Shown: positions 6,524 to 10,193 of the stretch, piece by piece
How the letters are laid out: each line of letters opens with the position of its first letter
Position numbering within the stretch: the stretch's first letter is position 1
Assembly (NCBI GenBank): GCA_903939555.1
Contig: CAJAHV010000009.1
Span: 1-10,193, forward strand
DNA from: an uncultured Alphaproteobacteria bacterium
Lineage (GTDB): Bacteria > Pseudomonadota > Alphaproteobacteria > Sphingomonadales > Sphingomonadaceae
DNA length: 10,193 nt
Direction of reading: 5' to 3'
Program-made: the position numbers and the translations under genes
Notes under the pieces: model-generated
What the model was told of the DNA's origin: nothing
Database searches by the model: none
The model's input: the letters and a program-made list of their open reading frames with translations, nothing else

Positions 6524-7284
6524 CCGACTGGAGCGGTATCGCCGGCGAACTGGAGCGGGTGCTGCGGCTGCGCTCGATCCCCTTTGCCATGCAGATGTTC
6601 GAAAGCCGGGCCGAGATGGAGGCGGTGCCACGCATCCGCCGGCCCAAGGCGGTCCACACGCTCGACCAGATCGTCGGCCAGGCGGCGCGGCTGGGCTGGA
6701 CGGTCGGGGTGACGGCGGACGATCTGGTCGGTGACCAGTGCCGCGCCGTTGTCGGGCTGGGCGCGGCGAAGACGGCGGCGTGGCAATCGGGGGCGCACAT
6801 GCAGGGCGTGTGGTTCGCCACCGATGCCGATGCCGCGGCGCATCAGGCGGCGATGGCCTGTGTGCCCGATGGCCGTTACGAAGCGCTGGCGGTGGGGCCG
6901 CTGGCCGGCGGCAAGCTGGGGCGGCCCGATATCGCGCTGTTTTATGCGACGCCCGGCGCGATGATCTATTTCATCAACGGCCTGCAATGGGCGGGCTACA
7001 AGCGGTTCGACTGGAGTTGCGTTGGCGAATCGGCCTGTGCTGATTCCTGGGGCCGGGCGTTGACGACGCGGCTGCCCAGCCTGTCGATCCCCTGTTATGC
7101 CGAACGCCGGTATGGCGGGGTGCAAGATGACGAGATGCTGATGGCGACGCCGCCCGAATATCTCGAAATCGCGCTGGCCGGCATGGCGGCGCTGGCGAAG
7201 AACGGGCTGCGCTACCCGTTTCCCGCTTATGGCATCCAGCAGGATGTCCGCGACGGTATGGCGGTCAGCTACAAGCCCGGCTGA
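6520..7284 (+). CDS. DUF169 family protein
   Basis: A 254-residue soluble protein that I recognise as DUF169 (COG2043-like), a family without an established function. Supporting features are the N-terminal RSIPFAMQMF segment, Cys74 in GDQCRAVVGLG, the central RPDIALFYATPGAMIYFINGLQ (about 135-156), Cys167-x5-Cys173 and Cys192 in LSIPCYAERR, and the closing DDEMLMATPPEYL. The conserved cysteines suggest a metal, cluster or thiol role, but this is inference. I chose GTG at 6520 because it gives MTDWSGI and overlaps the upstream stop as GTGA, the same 4-bp coupling seen elsewhere in the window; a TTG at 6505 would only add five residues inside the previous gene. GGGAAG just upstream can act as ribosome binding site. 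No signal peptide or membrane helix is seen. Coupling implies co-production with the amidohydrolase, although that protein is exported and this one is not. Its 3' end overlaps the convergent GST gene by 16 bp. Confidence 0.88.
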   Translation: MTDWSGIAGELERVLRLRSIPFAMQMFESRAEMEAVPRIRRPKAVHTLDQIVGQAARLGWTVGVTADDLVGDQCRAVVGLGAAKTAAWQSGAHMQGVWFATDADAAAHQAAMACVPDGRYEALAVGPLAGGKLGRPDIALFYATPGAMIYFINGLQWAGYKRFDWSCVGESACADSWGRALTTRLPSLSIPCYAERRYGGVQDDEMLMATPPEYLEIALAGMAALAKNGLRYPFPAYGIQQDVRDGMAVSYKPG

Positions 7285-7877
7285 GACGGCGCGGCGGGCT
7301 GGCGCGCCATCGCTGTGGCAAACAGCGGTGACGCGAGGTGCCCAGCCAGCCAGTGTTGCAGGTGGCGCAGCGGCTGTGCCGCGAACCAGCCCGGGTCGAT
7401 CGCGGCAAACTGGCGGACGAAGGGGAAGACGGCGATGTCGGTGAAGCCCGGGCTGGCGCCGCCGAGGTGCGGCGCCGCGGCGAGGCGCGCGTCCAGACCG
7501 GCGAGGATGGCGAGCCCGGCGGCGCGGTGGACGACGGGGTCACTGCCGTGGCGCTGCGGGTATTTGGTGCGGTCGAGATGGTGCTTGAAGGCGCCGTCGT
7601 TGGTGGCGATGCGCGGTTGGTCGATGCCGGCCAGCCAGTTTCCCGGGTCATGTCGGGCCAGCGCCCAGTGCATGATGTCGAGGCTTTCATCGATGACGCG
7701 GCCATCGGGCAGCACCAGCACCGGCACCGTGGCCTTGGGCGAGGCCGCCAGCAGCGCCTCGGGCTTGGCCGACAGCTTGACCTCGACCAGCTCGAAGGGG
7801 GTTCCGCTGATGATCAGCGCCATGCGGGCGCGCATCGCATAGGGGCAGCGGCGGAAGCTGTAGAGGGTCGGGTTCAT
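7269..7877 (-). CDS. glutathione S-transferase family protein (cysteine type)
   Basis: A 202-residue cytosolic protein with a thioredoxin-fold N-terminal domain (about 1-80) and a helical C-terminal domain (about 90-195). The N-terminus has RRCPYAMRARMAL, placing Cys11 where glutaredoxin-2 and Cys-type GSTs have the active cysteine; the resolving Cys of CPYC is replaced by Ala14, so glutathionyl or reductase-like thiol chemistry by a single Cys is plausible. The cis-proline motif VPVL (Pro52) and the glutathione-binding ESLDIMHW (Glu64-Ser65) are present. It lacks the Ser-x-x-Ser/Cys-x-Arg motif of zeta-class maleylacetoacetate isomerase, so despite lying two genes downstream of hmgA I do not call it MaiA. 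The ATG overlaps the trhO stop (ATGA), indicating translational coupling. The 3' end overlaps the DUF169 gene tail to tail by 16 bp, leaving no room for an intergenic terminator. Substrate unknown. Confidence 0.88.
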   Translation of the reverse strand: MNPTLYSFRRCPYAMRARMALIISGTPFELVEVKLSAKPEALLAASPKATVPVLVLPDGRVIDESLDIMHWALARHDPGNWLAGIDQPRIATNDGAFKHHLDRTKYPQRHGSDPVVHRAAGLAILAGLDARLAAAPHLGGASPGFTDIAVFPFVRQFAAIDPGWFAAQPLRHLQHWLAGHLASPLFATAMARQPAAPSQPGL

Positions 7878-8824
7878 GGCTCGGGCAGCACCGCCCCGAC
7901 ATGCGCGACGCCGCGCGTGGCCGCCAACTGCTCCTGGCGGTGGCGTTCGCGATAGCCGGCGCGCTGGTCATCGCTGCGGCTGGCGTGGCAGGCGGGGCAA
8001 CTGACGCCCTCCTCATAAAGCGCCGAGGCGCGGTCGGTGGCGCTGACCGGGCGGCGGCAGGCCCGGCACAGGCTGTGGTTGCCCGGTGCCAGGCCATGGC
8101 CGACGCTGACCCGTTCGTCGAAAACAAAGCATTCGCCCTGCCACAGACTGTCCTCGGCGGGCGTTGTTTCGAGATATTTGAGGATACCGCCGCGCAGATG
8201 GTGGACGTCGGTCACCCCTTCGGCCTTCAGGAAGGCGGTGGATTTTTCGCAGCGGATGCCGCCGGTGCAGAACATCGCGACGCGTGGCGGCGTGTCCCCG
8301 GCGAACAATTCGGCGCGCCGGGCGCGAAACCAGGCGGGGAAATCGCGAAAACTTGGCGTCTGCGGGTCGATCGCGCCGGCAAAACTGCCGATCGCGACTT
8401 CATAATCGTTGCGCGTGTCGATGAGAATCGTGCCCGGCTGGCGGATGAAGTCGTTCCAGTCTTCGGGCGCGACATAGCTGCCGGCGGCAAGCGGATCGAT
8501 GTCGGGCTGCCCCATGGTGACGATCTCGCGTTTCACCCGCACCTTCAACCGGTGGAAGGGCATGGCATCGGCGCTGGCGTGCTTGACCTCCAGCGCGGCG
8601 CAACCGGGCAGGGCGCGCAGCGTCGCCAGCATCGCGGCCATGCCGGCGGCCGGCCCGGCGATGGTGCCGTTGATGCCTTCGGGGGCGAGCAGCAGCGTGC
8701 CCTTGATGCCATTGGCGCGCGCCGCGGCGGCAAGCGGCGCCACCAGCGCGGCGCAATCGGGCAGCGGCGTGAAGCGATACAGGGCGGCAACGGCGAAGGT
8801 GGGGGCAGTCATGGCGTGGTTCAT
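7874..8824 (-). CDS. trhO: tRNA uridine(34) hydroxylase, rhodanese domain
   Basis: In characterised bacteria this family (YceA) hydroxylates U34 of certain tRNAs to 5-hydroxyuridine using molecular oxygen. The chosen start gives 316 residues. An N-terminal ferredoxin-like/acylphosphatase-like domain (about 9-100) contains GIKGTLLLAPEGINGTIAG and FHRLKVRVKREIV. A rhodanese domain (about 120-220) has LIDTRNDYE and the active loop CTGGIRCEKS, with Cys186 and Cys192. The C-terminus has a four-cysteine knuckle, C253-x2-C256 and C276-x2-C279, probably zinc binding. The frame stays open to 8896, but those extra codons overlap hmgA and resemble no family N-terminus. I chose ATG 8824 (MNHAMTAPTF); ATG 8812 is a close alternative. 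Neither has a clear Shine-Dalgarno sequence, suggesting coupling to hmgA 25 bp upstream. It overlaps the GST gene by 4 bp. Confidence 0.94.
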   Translation of the reverse strand: MNHAMTAPTFAVAALYRFTPLPDCAALVAPLAAAARANGIKGTLLLAPEGINGTIAGPAAGMAAMLATLRALPGCAALEVKHASADAMPFHRLKVRVKREIVTMGQPDIDPLAAGSYVAPEDWNDFIRQPGTILIDTRNDYEVAIGSFAGAIDPQTPSFRDFPAWFRARRAELFAGDTPPRVAMFCTGGIRCEKSTAFLKAEGVTDVHHLRGGILKYLETTPAEDSLWQGECFVFDERVSVGHGLAPGNHSLCRACRRPVSATDRASALYEEGVSCPACHASRSDDQRAGYRERHRQEQLAATRGVAHVGAVLPEP

Positions 8825-8849
8825 GCGCCAGAAGGGCCGGGTTCGTCCA

Positions 8850-10112
8850 TCAATCCGGCAGCCGCGCCTTGGGAAAATCACCCCAGACGGCATCATAACC
8901 GGGCTGGGCGTCGGCCATGGCGGCGGCGGTGGCGCGATAGGGCCAGCAGCTTTCGATCATGAAGGCCATTGTGTCGGTCAGCTTGTGCGGGGCCAGTGGC
9001 GCGTCGGTCGCGGCTTGCCAGCTTGCCACATCGGGGCCGTGGGCGCTCATCATGTTATGCAGCGACAGGCCACCAGGGGCAAAGCCGGCGGCCTTGGCAT
9101 CATAGGCGCCGCCGATCAGCCCCATGGCTTCGGACATCAGGTTGCGGTGGAACCAGGGCGGGCGAAACGTGTCTTCGGCGACCAGCCAGCGCGGCGGGAA
9201 GATGACGAAATCGGCATTGGCGCGGCCCGGCATGGCGGAAGGGCTGGTCAGCACGGTGAAGATCGACGGGTCGGGATGGTCGAAACTGACCGTGCCGAGG
9301 GCGTTGAAGTGGCGCAGATCATAGCGCATCGGCACGAGATTGCCGTGCCAGGCGACGACATCGAGCGGCGAATGATCGAGTTTCGTTGTCCAGTAGCGGT
9401 CGCCATATTTCTGAATCAGCTCGAAAACCCCGTCGCGATCCTCGAACCAGGCGCTTGGCGCGGTGAAATCGCGCGGGTTGGCGAGGCCGTTGGCACCGAT
9501 GGGACCGAGATCGGGTAGCCGGAAGGGGGCGCCATGGTTCTCGCACAGATAGCCACGGGCGGCGGCAGCGGGGGTTTCGACGCGCAGCCGCACCCCGCGC
9601 GGGATGATCGCTATCTGTTGCGGGGCGATATCGAGCCGGCCGAATTCGGTGAAAAGCGTCAGCGCGCCCTGTTCGGGAATGAACAACAGCTCGCCATCGG
9701 CGGAAAAAAACACCTCGTTGGGGGCGTTTTCGGTGAAGGCGTAGGTGGAAAGCGTCACGCCCGACAGGGTTTCGGGGTCGCGATTGACCAGCATCGGGGT
9801 GATCGACGCGATGAATCGTGTCGGTTGCGTGGGGATTTCGCGCGGATTCCAGCGCAAACGGTTGGGGTTTGCCGGGGTTTTGTGGTGGTTTTCGGCGGCT
9901 GACAGCGGCGTGAAGGCGCCATGACGGGCGCTCGGGCGCAGCCGATAGAGCCATGAACGGCGGTTTTCGGCGCGTGCCATGGTGAAGGCCGTGCCCGAAA
10001 GCTGCTCGGCATAGAGGCCGAAGGCGGGGCGCTGCGGTGAATTGCGGCCGATCGGCAAGGCGCCGGGGATGGCTTCGCTGCTGAAGTGGTTGCCGAAGCC
10101 GGAGAGGTTCAC
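8850..10112 (-). CDS. hmgA: homogentisate 1,2-dioxygenase
   Basis: A cytosolic Fe(II) ring-cleaving dioxygenase that converts homogentisate to maleylacetoacetate in tyrosine/phenylalanine breakdown. The 420-residue product is close to family length. Iron ligands are clear: His322 (FHRN), Glu328 (MSEAMG) and His358 (AHGPD), with the same spacing as human His335/Glu341/His371. His279 in FDHPDPSIFTV corresponds to the active-site base. The N-terminal SGFGNHFSSEAIPGALPIGRNSPQ is characteristic. The start is GTG at 10112, giving MNLSGFG; the family usually has a few more residues before SGFGN, and the frame stays open upstream through a palindromic repeat to the window edge without an ATG. The repeat arm GGGAGAGG provides a Shine-Dalgarno sequence 4 nt before this GTG. 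An overlapping ATG at 10114 is followed at once by TGA and is not usable. Downstream are trhO and a GST gene; maiA and fahA are not in the window. Confidence 0.97.
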   Translation of the reverse strand: MNLSGFGNHFSSEAIPGALPIGRNSPQRPAFGLYAEQLSGTAFTMARAENRRSWLYRLRPSARHGAFTPLSAAENHHKTPANPNRLRWNPREIPTQPTRFIASITPMLVNRDPETLSGVTLSTYAFTENAPNEVFFSADGELLFIPEQGALTLFTEFGRLDIAPQQIAIIPRGVRLRVETPAAAARGYLCENHGAPFRLPDLGPIGANGLANPRDFTAPSAWFEDRDGVFELIQKYGDRYWTTKLDHSPLDVVAWHGNLVPMRYDLRHFNALGTVSFDHPDPSIFTVLTSPSAMPGRANADFVIFPPRWLVAEDTFRPPWFHRNLMSEAMGLIGGAYDAKAAGFAPGGLSLHNMMSAHGPDVASWQAATDAPLAPHKLTDTMAFMIESCWPYRATAAAMADAQPGYDAVWGDFPKARLPD

Positions 10113-10114
10113 AT

Positions 10115-10175
10115 GCCCTCTCCCGCTTGCGGGAGAGGCGACACGCGCGCCAGCGCGGCGGGTGAGGGTGTGCCT
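10115..10175. repeat. dispersed-type intergenic palindromic repeat
   Basis: CCTCTCCCGC (10117-10126) and GCGGGAGAGG (10129-10138) form a perfect 10-bp stem around TT. A GC-rich imperfect palindrome follows (CGCGCGCCAGCGCGGCG), then GGTGAGGGTGTG. This layout, CCCTCTCCCGC-hairpin followed by GGTGAGGGTG, matches a type of short repeat that I remember as very common between genes in many proteobacterial genomes. Only one copy is in this window. Its outer boundary is uncertain. The remaining bases 10176-10193 show nothing recognisable. Confidence 0.6.
10117..10124 (-). promoter_or_regulatory. ribosome binding site of hmgA, supplied by a repeat arm
   Basis: On the minus strand GGGAGAGG is separated by GCAT from the GTG start codon of hmgA. 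It is the only purine-rich stretch before the gene and decides the start. The same bases form the 3' arm of a 10-bp hairpin (10117-10138), so folding of the mRNA would hide the site. Confidence 0.55.
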
Positions 10176-10193
10176 GCACTTCGGAACGAAAGA

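Noticed and set aside
5183..6631. 482-codon open frame on the minus strand opposite the amidohydrolase gene
   Set aside because: Its product is Arg/His-rich with no recognisable domain, and it mirrors the codon pattern of the clearly real plus-strand gene. GC-rich genes routinely leave such antisense frames open.
7269..7877. Maleylacetoacetate isomerase (maiA) identity for the GST gene, from its closeness to hmgA
   Set aside because: The N-terminus is RRCPYAMR, Cys-type, not the zeta-class Ser-rich motif; only a generic GST call is supported.
8825..8896. Upstream extension of trhO to 8896
   Set aside because: The extra 24 residues overlap the end of hmgA and are Arg-rich without family similarity; the conserved domain starts shortly after the ATGs at 8824 and 8812.
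7901..8962. 353-codon plus-strand frame opposite trhO, and a further 339-codon frame at 8499-9518 opposite trhO/hmgA
   Set aside because: Both lie antisense to well-identified enzymes with catalytic motifs, and their products look like random Gly/Ala/Arg-rich translations.
10112..10114. ATG at 10114 as the hmgA start
   Set aside because: It is followed immediately by TGA and is in another frame; GTG at 10112 opens the hmgA frame.

Overview
The window is GC-rich and carries tightly packed genes with 4-bp stop/start overlaps. The protein set (a nitrilase-type Lnt next to MetK, a PD40-propeller/amidohydrolase exoenzyme, TrhO, HmgA) suggests an alphaproteobacterium, most likely of the Sphingomonadales. 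That placement rests on protein style and synteny recalled from memory, not on a search.

Left block, minus strand (1-2894): the first 333 codons of metK (S-adenosylmethionine synthase, cut by the window edge), preceded by lnt (apolipoprotein N-acyltransferase, GTG start). The 128-bp gap between them holds a candidate sigma70-type promoter whose -10 lies inside a perfect AT-rich inverted repeat, and a second palindrome 17 bp away. Lnt carries an unusual Ala/Thr-rich insertion of roughly 70-80 residues just before its catalytic Glu.

Junction (2895-3328): no intact gene. I see two gene tails on the plus strand in different frames. One looks like the C-terminus of an osmoprotectant (glycine betaine type) ABC substrate-binding protein. 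The other looks like the last two membrane helices of an MFS-like transporter, and its stop codon still overlaps the next start (ATGA). This looks like a rearrangement scar beside the lnt-metK block.

Middle block, plus strand (3329-7284): a secreted 1064-residue protein with an N-terminal TolB-like beta-propeller and a C-terminal amidohydrolase domain, translationally coupled (GTGA) to a DUF169 protein of unknown function. With the lost transporter in front, this once looked like an uptake/hydrolysis operon. Its substrate cannot be read from the sequence.

Right block, minus strand (7269-10112): hmgA (homogentisate 1,2-dioxygenase, tyrosine/phenylalanine catabolism), then trhO (oxygen-dependent tRNA U34 hydroxylase), then a glutathione S-transferase family gene. 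trhO and the GST gene overlap by 4 bp, and the GST gene ends convergently, overlapping the end of the DUF169 gene by 16 bp. A dispersed-type palindromic repeat sits directly against the hmgA start codon and appears to supply its Shine-Dalgarno sequence.

No tRNA, rRNA, CRISPR array, insertion sequence or phage gene was seen. The most notable points are the repeat-borne ribosome binding site of hmgA, the insertion in Lnt, the decayed transporter junction with conserved coupling, and the coupled amidohydrolase-DUF169 pair. None of these amounts to a demonstrated new system.
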